Assembly: GCF_042610495.1 (NCBI RefSeq)
Contig: NZ_JBHGAP010000005.1
Coordinates: forward strand, 62,001 to 126,000
Reading direction: 5' to 3'
DNA: 64,000 bases
Origin: RU20A sp042610495
GTDB taxonomy: Bacteria > Pseudomonadota > Alphaproteobacteria > Rhizobiales > Rhizobiaceae
Shown here: positions 43,548-52,714 of the stretch, one piece after another
Position numbering within the stretch: position 1 is the first letter of the stretch
Layout of the letters: each line of letters starts with the position of its first letter
Notes under the pieces: generated by a model
What the model saw: the letters and a program-made list of their open reading frames with translations, nothing else
What the model was told of the DNA's origin: nothing
The model's database searches: none
Translations under genes and position numbers: made by a program

Positions 43548-44522
43548 ATGGCACGGATCATCGATGTGAGACGCGACCCGGACGAGGCGATTGCCGCCGC
43601 GCTCGACGTGCTCGGCCGCCGGCTGCCGGTCGCCATTCCCACCGAGACCGTCTACGGGCTGGCAGCCGATGCGACGGAGGCGGAGGCTGTCGCCCGGATC
43701 TACGAGGTGAAGGGCCGGCCGCGCTTCAATCCGCTGATCGCCCATGTCGCCGATCTCGCCATGGCCGAGCAGCATGCCGTGTTCGATCCGCTTTCCCGAC
43801 AGCTTGCCGAGCGCTTCTGGCCGGGACCGCTGACTCTGGTTCTGCCGCTTGCGCAAACCAGCACGATCCATCCTCTCGCCACGGCCGGACTCGACACCGT
43901 TGCCATGCGCATGCCGGACGGCTTTTCGCGCCGGGTGATCGCGGCCCTTGGACGGCCGCTCTCGGCGCCGAGCGCCAATACATCGGGCCGGATCAGCCCG
44001 ACGAGTGCTGCGCATGTGGACGCCGATCTCGGCTCCCGCATCGCGCTGATCCTCGATGCCGGCCCGTGCGTGGTCGGGCTCGAATCGACCATCGTGAAGG
44101 TGGAGGATGGCCGGATCCGCCTGCTGCGTCCCGGCGGCCTCGACGCCACCGAGATCGAGGCGGTGACGGGGATGGCCGTCGAGCGGCCGGAAACGGCGGG
44201 CGCGGCCATCGTCGCGCCCGGCATGCTCGCCTCGCATTACGCGCCGGATGCGCCCGTCCGGCTGGAGGCCAGCCACGTGGAGCCCGGCGAGGCGCTGATC
44301 CGCTTCGGGCCGGAGCCGATAGCGGGGGAAGAGCACGCGCATGCCGTGTTCAACCTCAGCCCCGGCGGCAATCTCCGCGAGGCGGCGGCCAGCCTTTTCG
44401 ACGTGATGAAGCAGGCGGATGCGACCGGCGCGCGGCGCATCGCCTTCGGGCCCATTCCGCGCCACGGGCTTGGCGAGGCCATTCACGACCGCATCGAACG
44501 GGCTGCAGCCCCCCGGCCCTGA
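43548..44522 (+). CDS. L-threonylcarbamoyladenylate synthase (Sua5 type)
   Basis: 324 residues, the long Sua5 form with a YrdC domain and a C-terminal Sua5 domain. It makes threonylcarbamoyl-AMP from threonine, bicarbonate and ATP, the first step of the t6A modification of ANN-decoding tRNAs. Motifs are IPTETVYGLAADA near residue 34, EVKGRPRFNPL, MRMPD and SAPSANTSGRISPT, and the C-terminal link PGMLASHYAP. ATG 43548 has AGG at eight bases. The next gene starts 31 bases downstream and is probably co-transcribed. Confidence 0.9.
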   Translation: MARIIDVRRDPDEAIAAALDVLGRRLPVAIPTETVYGLAADATEAEAVARIYEVKGRPRFNPLIAHVADLAMAEQHAVFDPLSRQLAERFWPGPLTLVLPLAQTSTIHPLATAGLDTVAMRMPDGFSRRVIAALGRPLSAPSANTSGRISPTSAAHVDADLGSRIALILDAGPCVVGLESTIVKVEDGRIRLLRPGGLDATEIEAVTGMAVERPETAGAAIVAPGMLASHYAPDAPVRLEASHVEPGEALIRFGPEPIAGEEHAHAVFNLSPGGNLREAAASLFDVMKQADATGARRIAFGPIPRHGLGEAIHDRIERAAAPRP

Positions 44523-44553
44523 CAGCGACGCTTTCCCAGCAAGGACATGGACC

Positions 44554-45978
44554 ATGACCGATGACGCCCTGATCGACCGCTTCCGCGCCATTCTCGGCGC
44601 GCGCAACGTGGTGACGGACACGGCCGAGCATGAGCGCTACATCCACGACACGCGCGGGCTTTACACCGGCCAGACACCGGCGATCCTGAAACCGGGCTCG
44701 ACGGCCGAGGTGGCGGCGATCCTGAAGCTGGCAAGCGACACCGCAACCCCGATCGTGCCGCAGGGCGGCAATACCGGCCATGTGGCCGGACAAGTGCCGC
44801 GCACTGGGCTCAACGACTTCGTGCTGTCGCTGGAGCGCATGAACCGCATCCGCGACGTGGACCCGGTCGGCAATGTGCTGGTGACGGAGGCCGGCACCAT
44901 CCTTTCCGATATCCACACGGCGGCGGAGAAGGTCGACCGGCTCTTTCCTCTTTCGCTCGGCTCGCAGGGGACGGCGCAGATCGGCGGCAATCTTTCAACC
45001 AATGCCGGCGGCACGGCCGTGCTCGCCTATGGCAACATGCGGCAGCTGTGCCTGGGGCTCGAAGTGGTTTTGCCGACCGGCGAGATCTGGAACGGGCTGC
45101 GGCGCCTGAAGAAGGACAATACGGGCTATGACCTGCGCGATCTTTTCATCGGCGCGGAAGGCACGCTCGGCGTCATTACCGCTGCTGTGCTGAAGCTCTT
45201 CCCCCGCCCGGCAGGCCATCAGGTGGCGGTGGCCGGCGTTGCCGATCCGGCGGCGGCGCTGACACTGTTTTCCATCGCCACGCGGCGCGGCGGGCCGGCG
45301 CTCACCGGCTTCGAGATCATGGCGCGGATCGGCATCGACTTCACCGTGCGGCACATTCCGGGTGTGCGGGAGCCGCTGGAAACACCGCAGCCCTGGTATG
45401 TGCTGATCGACATTTCGAGCGCCGACAGACAGGAGAGCGCCGAAGCGATCGTCACCGGGATCCTTGAAGAAGCACTGTCGGAGGGACTGGTCGCCGATGC
45501 GGTGATCGCCCAGAACGAGACGCAGCGGCGCGCCTTCTGGCACATGCGCGAGAGCATGTCGCTGGCCCAGAAGCCGGAGGGCGGCTCGATCAAGCACGAC
45601 GTGTCCGTACCGGTCGCCGCCATCCCGGCCTTCATGGCCGAAGCCGATGCGGCGGTGATGGCGATGATGCCCGGCGCCCGGATCTGCGCCTTCGGGCACA
45701 TGGGCGACGGCAACATCCACTACAACATCTCCCAGCCCGCCGGAGCCGATAAACAGGCCTTCCTCGACCGCTGGCACGAGGTCAGCGACCGCGTGCATGC
45801 GATCGTGCGGGCCCACGGCGGCTCGATTTCCGCCGAGCACGGCATCGGCCAGCTGAAGCGCGACGAACTGGCCGCCATCCGCGAGCCGATCGAGATCGAC
45901 CTGATGCAGCGGATCAAGGCGGCCTTCGATCCCGCAGGCATCATGAATCCGGAGAAGGTGCTGCAACGGCGGGGCTGA
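44554..45978 (+). CDS. FAD-binding oxidoreductase, GlcD/D-2-hydroxyacid dehydrogenase family
   Basis: 474 residues. The PCMH-type FAD domain shows PQGGNTGHVAGQ near residue 69 and GGNLSTNAGGTAVLAYGNMR near 145. The C-terminal half carries the metal-site sequences FGHMGDGNIHYN and SAEHGIGQLKRDEL typical of D-lactate, D-2-hydroxyglutarate and glycolate dehydrogenases. The substrate is therefore a D-2-hydroxyacid, not further assigned. AAGGA precedes ATG 44554. It ends in PEKVLQRRG, the usual family tail. Confidence 0.88.
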   Translation: MTDDALIDRFRAILGARNVVTDTAEHERYIHDTRGLYTGQTPAILKPGSTAEVAAILKLASDTATPIVPQGGNTGHVAGQVPRTGLNDFVLSLERMNRIRDVDPVGNVLVTEAGTILSDIHTAAEKVDRLFPLSLGSQGTAQIGGNLSTNAGGTAVLAYGNMRQLCLGLEVVLPTGEIWNGLRRLKKDNTGYDLRDLFIGAEGTLGVITAAVLKLFPRPAGHQVAVAGVADPAAALTLFSIATRRGGPALTGFEIMARIGIDFTVRHIPGVREPLETPQPWYVLIDISSADRQESAEAIVTGILEEALSEGLVADAVIAQNETQRRAFWHMRESMSLAQKPEGGSIKHDVSVPVAAIPAFMAEADAAVMAMMPGARICAFGHMGDGNIHYNISQPAGADKQAFLDRWHEVSDRVHAIVRAHGGSISAEHGIGQLKRDELAAIREPIEIDLMQRIKAAFDPAGIMNPEKVLQRRG

Positions 45979-46037
45979 GAGGTCAGCAGCCGCCATCCCC
46001 CTTGCCGTTTGCGCGTCCCGCATGGCACATCCACGTC

Positions 46038-46694
46038 ATGGCCCGCAAGAAGACACCGCCCGCAATACCGGATCTCTTTCCCGTTATCCTCGCCCCCGAT
46101 TTTTCCATCGAGGACGGCTTGCGGCGCGAGGGACTGTGGCCGGTGGCGGGCGTGGACGAGGCGGGGCGCGGGCCGCTGGCGGGGCCGGTGGTGACGGCGG
46201 CGGTGATCCTTGATCCCGACCATGTGCCGCCGGGCCTGAACGACAGCAAGAAGCTGACGGCGGCCAAGCGAGAGGCGCTGTTTTCGCTGATCCTCGAGAA
46301 GGCGGTCGCCGTTTGCGTGGCGAGTGCGTCGCCCGCCGAGATCGACCGGACCGACGTGCTGAAGGCCAATCTCGCGGCCATGGCGCGCGCGGTGCGCGGC
46401 TTGTCGGTGTCGCCCGCCGCGGCCATCGTCGACGGTCGAGACGTGCCGCCCGGCCTGCCCTGCCCCGGGCGCGCCGTGGTGAAGGGCGATGCCCGCTCCC
46501 TCTCCATCGCTGCGGCCTCCATCGTCGCCAAGGTGACCCGCGACCGGATGATGGCGGCGGCGGACGCACGCTTTCCGGGCTACGGCTTTGCAAAGCATGC
46601 CGGATACGGCACGGCTGCACATCTGGAGGCGATCTGCACGCTCGGCCCCTCAGGCCTGCACCGGATGACGTTCAAGCCGCTGAAGGGCGGCTGA
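46038..46694 (+). CDS. rnhB: Ribonuclease HII RnhB
   Basis: 218 residues. RNase HII removes single ribonucleotides from DNA and RNA of hybrids. The catalytic DEAGRG motif is in VAGVDEAGRGPLAGPV near residue 40, with LNDSKKLTAAKRE following and the later acidic residues in IVDGRDVPPG and VTRDRM. The 30-residue N-terminal extension is common in Alphaproteobacteria. It follows the FAD oxidoreductase gene by 59 bases. Confidence 0.93.
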   Translation: MARKKTPPAIPDLFPVILAPDFSIEDGLRREGLWPVAGVDEAGRGPLAGPVVTAAVILDPDHVPPGLNDSKKLTAAKREALFSLILEKAVAVCVASASPAEIDRTDVLKANLAAMARAVRGLSVSPAAAIVDGRDVPPGLPCPGRAVVKGDARSLSIAAASIVAKVTRDRMMAAADARFPGYGFAKHAGYGTAAHLEAICTLGPSGLHRMTFKPLKGG

Positions 46695-46855
46695 TAGCAA
46701 AGATCCCGAAGGCGGACTGGGCGCGCGATCCCGCCTGCCCCTTCGATGACCGCGTCCATGCGTGATGCCGGATGGGATCAGGCCCACGGTCGAGGCGTGT
46801 CCCGGATCGCGAAGACATGCCCTGGGGCTGATCCGCATGGCGGCCCGACCCCGGA

Positions 46856-46880
46856 GAGCCGCCGGCGTTCCGGCGGGCTC
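46856..46880. terminator. GC-rich hairpin between rnhB and kup
   Basis: GAGCC-GCCGG pairs with CCGGC-GGGCTC around CGTT with one bulged base. It lies between convergent genes; no U-tract on either strand. Confidence 0.3.
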
Positions 46881-46901
46881 AATTCCCCCTTGATGGCTGC
46901 G

Positions 46902-48806
46902 TCAGATGATGACGTGGGAGCCCAGTTCGACCACGCGGTTGGTGGGCAGGCGGAAATAGTCGGAGGGGTCGATGGCGGCGTTGGCGAGGCCGATGAAGAG
47001 CAGGTCCTGCCAGTGCGGCATGCCGGACTGGGCGTCCGGCACCAGCTTGCGCCGACCGAGATAGAAGGAGGTCGACATGATGTCGAACTTCAGGCCGGAT
47101 TTCTTGAAGAGCCCCAGCGTCTGGGACACGTTCTGCGTCTCCATGAAGCCAAAGGTCATTTCGAGAATCTGGAAGCGTTCCGACAGCGGCTGGACCGAGA
47201 CGCGGTCTTCCTTGCGCACGCGCGGCGTATTGGCGGTGCGGATCGTCAGGATGAAATTCTGCTGATGGAGCACGTGGTTGTGCTTGATGTTGTGCATCAG
47301 CGCGGCCGGCGTCGAGTGGGGATCGCTGGTCAGGAAGATCGCGGTGCCGGGCACGACGACCGGGGCATGCTCGCTCTTGCGCTCCACCGATTTGACGAAG
47401 GTCTCGAGCGGGATATCCGTGCGGCGGGTCTTTTCGTGCAGGATCGCCGTGCCGCGGCGCCAGGTCCACATGATGACGACGCAGGCGAGCGCGATCATCA
47501 CCGGCACGTAGCCGCCGTCGTGGATCTTCAGGAGGTTTGCGCCGAGGAAGACGAGTTCCAGCGCCAGGAGCGGCACCAGCACGACGATGGCGAGCCACAT
47601 CGGCCAGTTCCAGCGCGTGCGCACGAACGCGAAGGCGAGCACGGTGGTGACGACCATGGCGCCGGTGACCGAGATGCCATAGGCGGTGGCGAGCGATTCC
47701 GACGAGCCGAAGACGAAGACGAGCAGCATCACGCCGAAGAGCAGCAGCGTGTTGACGCTCGGCAGGTAGATCTGGCCGGTGTGGGTCTCGGATGTGTGGA
47801 CGATGGCCATGCGCGGCAGGAAGCCCAGGTGAATGGCCTGGCGCGTCAGCGAGAAGGCGCCGGTGATGACGGCCTGGCTGGCGATGATGGTGGCGGCAGT
47901 GGCAAGCAGCACGACCGGCAGCAGCGCCCATTCCGGGAACATCAGGTAGAAGGGGTCGGAGAGCGTTTCCGGGTGCTTCAGCACCAGCGCGCCCTGGCCG
48001 AGATAGTTCAGCGTCAAGGAGGGGAAGACGAGGCAGATCCAGGCCCACTGGATGGGCCGGCGGCCGAAATGGCCGAGGTCGGCGTAGAGCGCTTCCGCTC
48101 CGGTGACCGTCAGGAAGACGGCGCCGAGCACGATGATGCCGAGATAGCCCTCGATGATCATGAAATGCACGGCGTGGAAGGGATTGAAGGCCGAGAGGAT
48201 GGCGAGATCATCGCCGATATGGCTGATGCCGCCGGCGGCCAGCACCAGGAACCAGACGACCGTGATCGGGCCGAAGAAATTCGACACCGCCGCCGTGCCG
48301 CGCGACTGCACGGCGAAGAGGCCGACAAGGATGACGACGGTGATCGGCACCACATATTCGCTGAGATGCGGCGTGACGAGCTTCAGGCCCTCGACGGCCG
48401 AGAGCACCGAGAGCGCCGGCGTGATCATGGCGTCGCCGATGAACAGCGCCGCTCCGGCAATGCCCATGAAGAAAAGCAGCGGCATATGGGCGCCGCCCTT
48501 CTTCATCAGCAGGGCCAGCAATGACAGCGTGCCGCCTTCGCCGTGGTTGTCGGCGCGCAGCAGGAAGAGCACGTATTTGAGGGTCACTATGATCGTCAGC
48601 GTCCAGATCATCAGCGAGATGAGGCCGACGACCTCCTCGCGGGCCACGCCATCGGCCGCGATGGGGCGCATGGCTTCGCGGAAGGCATAGAGCGGGCTGG
48701 TGCCGATATCGCCATAGACGACGCCGACGGAGCCAAGGGCCAGAATGAGAAAACGTTTCAGCTTGTTATGGCTGCTGACGTGGGAATGGTCTGCTGCGTG
48801 ACCCAT
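46902..48806 (-). CDS. kup: Low-affinity potassium uptake protein Kup
   Basis: 634 residues with about twelve membrane helices in the first 440 and a soluble C-terminal domain. The KUP start is clear (LGSVGVVYGDIGTSPLYAFR near residue 25) and NNHGEGGT-type residues appear as DNHGEGGTLSL. It imports K+ with protons. AGGAG precedes ATG 48806. It lies 43 bases downstream of a corA gene on the same strand, so the two cation transporters are probably one operon. Confidence 0.93.
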   Translation of the reverse strand: MGHAADHSHVSSHNKLKRFLILALGSVGVVYGDIGTSPLYAFREAMRPIAADGVAREEVVGLISLMIWTLTIIVTLKYVLFLLRADNHGEGGTLSLLALLMKKGGAHMPLLFFMGIAGAALFIGDAMITPALSVLSAVEGLKLVTPHLSEYVVPITVVILVGLFAVQSRGTAAVSNFFGPITVVWFLVLAAGGISHIGDDLAILSAFNPFHAVHFMIIEGYLGIIVLGAVFLTVTGAEALYADLGHFGRRPIQWAWICLVFPSLTLNYLGQGALVLKHPETLSDPFYLMFPEWALLPVVLLATAATIIASQAVITGAFSLTRQAIHLGFLPRMAIVHTSETHTGQIYLPSVNTLLLFGVMLLVFVFGSSESLATAYGISVTGAMVVTTVLAFAFVRTRWNWPMWLAIVVLVPLLALELVFLGANLLKIHDGGYVPVMIALACVVIMWTWRRGTAILHEKTRRTDIPLETFVKSVERKSEHAPVVVPGTAIFLTSDPHSTPAALMHNIKHNHVLHQQNFILTIRTANTPRVRKEDRVSVQPLSERFQILEMTFGFMETQNVSQTLGLFKKSGLKFDIMSTSFYLGRRKLVPDAQSGMPHWQDLLFIGLANAAIDPSDYFRLPTNRVVELGSHVII

Positions 48807-48849
48807 GGATGCTCCTAGCGGCGTTTCGGGCACTCGATCATCGAGCGCC

Positions 48850-49848
48850 TCACAGCCAGCCTTTCCAGCGGAAGAAGAGATAGGGGATAATGGCGGAAAC
48901 GACCATAAGGACGATCGCGAAAGGATAGCCGAAGGTCCAGTCGAGTTCCGGCATGACGCGGAAGTTCATGCCATAGAGCGAGGCGACCAGCGTCGGCGGC
49001 AGGAAGACAACCGAGGCGATCGAGAAGATCTTGATGATGGCGTTCTGCTCGACATTGATGAGTCCAAGCGAGGCATCCAGCAGGAAGGCGATGTTGCCGG
49101 AGATGAAGGCGGCGTGCTCGGAGAGCGACTGGACATCGCGCGAGATGGTGCGCGACAGTTCCTTCATGTCGTGATCGGCTTGCGTGTCCGGCACGGTGTA
49201 GAGGAAGGTCAGCAGGCGGCCGAGCGAACTCAGGCTGTCGCGGGCAAGGGCCACCAGCCGGTGCTGGGCGGCGACCTCGCGCAAGCGCTCTTCCAGATAA
49301 TGCGGATCGCGGCGGCGGCTGCCGGGCGGGGTGTCGAAGACGCGGTGCGAGAGATCGTCGAGCTTCATCGCGGCGTGTTCGAGGATTTCGGCCGTGCGGT
49401 CGGTGATGGTCTCCAGCAGGCGCAGCAGCAGGCCGATGCCGGTGGCGCAGCCCTGCGGACTGCGCTTCAGCGCCGCCTTGAAGAGGGAAAAGGCGCGCGG
49501 ATCGTCGTAGCGCACCGTGACGACGCGGCTTGCCGTGAGCACGAAGGCGACGTCGGTCAGCGTCGGGCGGTCGCGGTCGGCACCGCAGAGGATGGAGGCG
49601 GTCATGAAGACGGCGCCGTTCTCCGTGTAAAGGCGGCTCGAGGGCTCGATGTCCTTCAGATCCTCGCGCGTCGGCACGGAAATGCCGAGCAGGCTTTCAA
49701 CCAGCGTATCCTCGGCCTTGGTGGGGCTGTGCATATCGATCCAGACGATGGCGGGATCGAGCGTTTCGGTGCGCGTTTCCTGTCGCGGTCCGGGGCCGGC
49801 GGCGTGAAGTTCGCGCACCTCGCCCGTCGATGTATGAAGCGCGATCAT
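48850..49848 (-). CDS. corA: Magnesium/cobalt transporter CorA
   Basis: 332 residues: long helical cytoplasmic funnel and two C-terminal membrane helices, with the signature GMN in ASLYGMNFRVMPELDW. The MPEL continuation fits magnesium-type CorA better than ZntB. ATG 49848 begins MIALHTSTGEV; a GTG 66 bases upstream in frame is possible. It precedes kup by 43 bases and the two are probably co-transcribed. It is the second CorA-superfamily protein in the window. Confidence 0.88.
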   Translation of the reverse strand: MIALHTSTGEVRELHAAGPGPRQETRTETLDPAIVWIDMHSPTKAEDTLVESLLGISVPTREDLKDIEPSSRLYTENGAVFMTASILCGADRDRPTLTDVAFVLTASRVVTVRYDDPRAFSLFKAALKRSPQGCATGIGLLLRLLETITDRTAEILEHAAMKLDDLSHRVFDTPPGSRRRDPHYLEERLREVAAQHRLVALARDSLSSLGRLLTFLYTVPDTQADHDMKELSRTISRDVQSLSEHAAFISGNIAFLLDASLGLINVEQNAIIKIFSIASVVFLPPTLVASLYGMNFRVMPELDWTFGYPFAIVLMVVSAIIPYLFFRWKGWL

Positions 49849-50113
49849 CGCGAGGCCGCCCGGCTCATCGCCGCCCTGCCGTCTGCCCGTCCACAACCAG
49901 TCATGCCTGCGCACCCTTCGGCGAGGAATTCTTCCTCAACTCGGTCGTCACGGGGAGCCGAGGTCCACCGCGAGAGGGCTTGAGTTGGGCACAGAACGCT
50001 GTGCGGCGGGGCATATGACGCAGTCCGCGACAAAAATCAATGACCCTGCCACGTCTCTGCCGCATTGCTGCCCTCGCGGTGTCGCAAGTCCTAATGGAAA
50101 TGCAGGCGCCCGC

Positions 50114-51325
50114 TCACTCAAAAACGATGGCCGGCGCAGCCTGCGGGCCACCGGCCGTGACGCCCTCCCAGACGCGCGCGGCGATCTCACGGTAGATGGC
50201 GGCCGACGGGCCGTCCGGCTCGGCCACGACGATCGGCGTACCGGCGTCGGATGTCTCGCGGATCGTCATGGTCAGCGGCACCTCCCCCAGGAAGGGCACG
50301 TCGATCCGCTGCGCTTCGGCGCGGGCGCCGCCATGGCCGAAAATGTCGTAGCGCTTGCCGGTGTCCGGCGCGATGAAGTAGCTCATGTTCTCGACAATGC
50401 CGAGGACGGGGACTTCCACCTTGCGGAACATGGCAAGCCCCTTGCGGGCGTCGATGAGGGCGAGATCCTGCGGGGTGGAGACGATGACGGCGCCGGCGAG
50501 CGGCACCTGCTGCGCCATGGTGAGCTGCGCATCGCCCGTGCCGGGCGGCATGTCGACGACGAGAACGTCGAGATCGCCCCAGGCGACCTCGCGCAGCATC
50601 TGCAGGAGGGCCGACTGGATCATCGGGCCGCGCCAGATCATCGCGACCTCCTCGTCCACGAGGAAGCCCATGGACATGACCTTGAGGCCGTAATTTTCCA
50701 TGGGGCGGATCAGGCGGCCCTCGATCTGCTGCGGACGGCCGGAAATGCCGAGCAGGCGCGGCATGGAGGGGCCGTAGATATCAGCGTCGAGAATGCCGAC
50801 CTTGAGCCCGTTGGCCTTGAGACCCAGCGCCAGATTGACCGACGTCGTGGATTTGCCGACGCCGCCCTTGCCGGAGGCGACCGCGATGATGGCGCCGACA
50901 CCGGGAATGCCGGCGGGCTTTACCGGCTGGCGCGGCTGCCCGGCTGCGGGACCGGGCTGGCGCGGCTGCGCATGCGTGTGGCCGGGGCCGTGATCATGTC
51001 CGTGGGAATGGGAATGGGCGTGGCCGCCGGCGGGCGGTGGCGGGCGGCGGGCCGGTTCGCCCCCCTGCCCGGCCTTCTTGTCGGCCGTCAGCGCCACCAT
51101 GGCAGCTTTCACGCCGGGGATTTCCTTGACGACCCGCTCGGCGGCGGCGCGCATGGGCTCCAGTTCGCGGGCCTGTTCGGCCGGGACGGTCAGCGAGAAA
51201 TAGACCTTGCCGTCGGCGATGAAGACTTCGGACACAAGGCCACGCTCGACGATGTTGCCCTCAAGGCCCGGCCCGCGCACCGTCGCAAGCTTTTCCAGCA
51301 CCATCTCTTTCGTCACGTCTGCCAT
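50114..51325 (-). CDS. mrp: Mrp/ApbC-type P-loop ATPase, Fe-S cluster carrier
   Basis: 403 residues. An N-terminal MIP18-like domain (1-80) is followed by a linker with eight His at residues 102-118 (GHAHSHSHGHDHGPGHTH), then the ParA-type ATPase with SGKGGVGKST and MPPGTGDAQL. The usual CxxC that holds the bridging cluster is missing: the region reads ENMSYFIAPDTGKRYD. From memory many alphaproteobacterial Mrp proteins share this, so it may not be a loss of function. The His tract might bind metal. ATG 51325; alternative 51337. Confidence 0.88.
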   Translation of the reverse strand: MADVTKEMVLEKLATVRGPGLEGNIVERGLVSEVFIADGKVYFSLTVPAEQARELEPMRAAAERVVKEIPGVKAAMVALTADKKAGQGGEPARRPPPPAGGHAHSHSHGHDHGPGHTHAQPRQPGPAAGQPRQPVKPAGIPGVGAIIAVASGKGGVGKSTTSVNLALGLKANGLKVGILDADIYGPSMPRLLGISGRPQQIEGRLIRPMENYGLKVMSMGFLVDEEVAMIWRGPMIQSALLQMLREVAWGDLDVLVVDMPPGTGDAQLTMAQQVPLAGAVIVSTPQDLALIDARKGLAMFRKVEVPVLGIVENMSYFIAPDTGKRYDIFGHGGARAEAQRIDVPFLGEVPLTMTIRETSDAGTPIVVAEPDGPSAAIYREIAARVWEGVTAGGPQAAPAIVFE

Positions 51326-51837
51326 GTCGTCATCCATTTCCTGCAGGATGCGGCCGGAAACCGGCACGCCAGTTCCGCAGAGATAATCGAGCGCGGCGCG
51401 CTCGCCAATGGACCGGCGGCATTTTGAGACGATTGGCCACGGCGGGTTTCAGGCAGTGCCCGGGTTCGGACACGAAAAGGCTGCCGCCTCGTTCTCCGTG
51501 TCCGTCCATCCGGGATCACGGCGAGGCGACAGCCCTTAACGTTTCGCTGCCTTCGTGGGCGCGTCTTTTTACAGTCCCCTCTGGACCTGTCCTTTGAAAT
51601 GCAGGATGCGTGCCAGATGGCACGTCGCTTCTGACCGGGAGCGGGAGAAAAAGCACAAACGACTATAAATCAACGGATATTTCGAAAATCCGTGCTTCAC
51701 AGCCAAAGCCGGAATCGCCTGACTGGCAAGAAGATGACCGTCCCGGCAGTCGAAATGCACAATTCTTGTGCATCCGCGCAAGAAAGCGCGGAAAAACGGC
51801 AATCAGCAGCACATGCGCGCCGGCATCGCTCGCGCGG
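51326..51837. other. Intergenic region between mrp and the LuxR genes
   Basis: About 510 bases upstream of mrp and downstream of the first LuxR gene. It has an AT-rich core near 51640-51700. GC-rich inverted sequence CCGCGC/GCGCGG lies at about 51777-51793. No gene with supporting features is visible. Confidence 0.45.
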
Positions 51838-52572
51838 TCAGCTGATAAGGCCGCGCTTGAGAGCCTTGACCACGGCCTGGGTGCGGTTGACGGCATCCAG
51901 CTTCTTGGTGACGTGGTTCAGATAGTGGTTCACCGTGTGCTCGGAGAGGCCGAGAATGCCGGCGATCTCGGAACTGGTCTTGCCGGCAGCGGTCCAGGTC
52001 AGGCACTGGATTTCACGCTCGGAAAGCTTGCTGGTCGCGGTCTTCCACAGCGCGCTGATATCGACCAGCCGGTTGAAGACGTGGATCGCGACCATCTGGA
52101 GTTCCATGACGGCGGCGGGCGGCACATCCAGCACCGGACCCATCAGGGCAACGAAGGCCCGCGAACCGCTGACATCGTGCACCGGAAAGAAATTGCCCTG
52201 CAAGAGATTGGCCTCGACCAGCGCCTGCTCGAATTCGCAGGCTCCACCCTTCTCGATGAGGGCGGGATCATTGCGCATCTGGAACGGCGTCGTCGTTTCA
52301 CGCAGGCGCCTGAGCACGAGGCTGCTATGGACGAGACCGAGCGTATCGAAACGGGTCAGGAGATCCGAGGGCAGGTTCGTCACCAGCGAATGGCTGGCCA
52401 GATTCTCGGCGTCCTGCTGCGGCACGGTGGCAATCATGAAATGGGTGAAGCCGAACAGGCCACCAATACGCCGCATGTACCGGATCATATCGAACTGCGT
52501 CTGCAACGCAGCGATCTCGCTTGCGAAGTCGCCCGTGCGGAAGGCGCCGCCAGGGTTCTCGCCGCGGCTCAT
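51838..52572 (-). CDS. LuxR-type regulator with autoinducer-binding domain (copy A)
   Basis: 244 residues. An N-terminal LuxR/TraR-like autoinducer-binding domain (about 15-165) is followed by a C-terminal LuxR helix-turn-helix with LSEREIQCLTWTAAGKTSSE and GLSEHTVNHYLNHVTKKLD. No LuxI-type synthase is in the window, so it is a solo regulator. Start 52572 (MSRGENPG) or 52590. Copy B, 142 bases upstream on the same strand, is a close paralogue in the DNA-binding half. Confidence 0.82.
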   Translation of the reverse strand: MSRGENPGGAFRTGDFASEIAALQTQFDMIRYMRRIGGLFGFTHFMIATVPQQDAENLASHSLVTNLPSDLLTRFDTLGLVHSSLVLRRLRETTTPFQMRNDPALIEKGGACEFEQALVEANLLQGNFFPVHDVSGSRAFVALMGPVLDVPPAAVMELQMVAIHVFNRLVDISALWKTATSKLSEREIQCLTWTAAGKTSSEIAGILGLSEHTVNHYLNHVTKKLDAVNRTQAVVKALKRGLIS

Positions 52573-52714
52573 GGTGCCCAGCATGCGCATGGCCCCGCAA
52601 GGTCAAGACGCGCGGTCGCATGGGCGTGCCGCTGCCGCGCCAGCAAGGTCTGTGGCAGGCGGCCATGCGGAGATGTGGACAGTGTGCGGCTCAAGGTGGC
52701 TCCGGGGCGCTGCA

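Noticed and set aside
51569..51802. Minus-strand open frame of 77 codons upstream of mrp
   Set aside because: Cys/Arg-rich with no domain or ribosome binding site; lies in an AT-rich control region.
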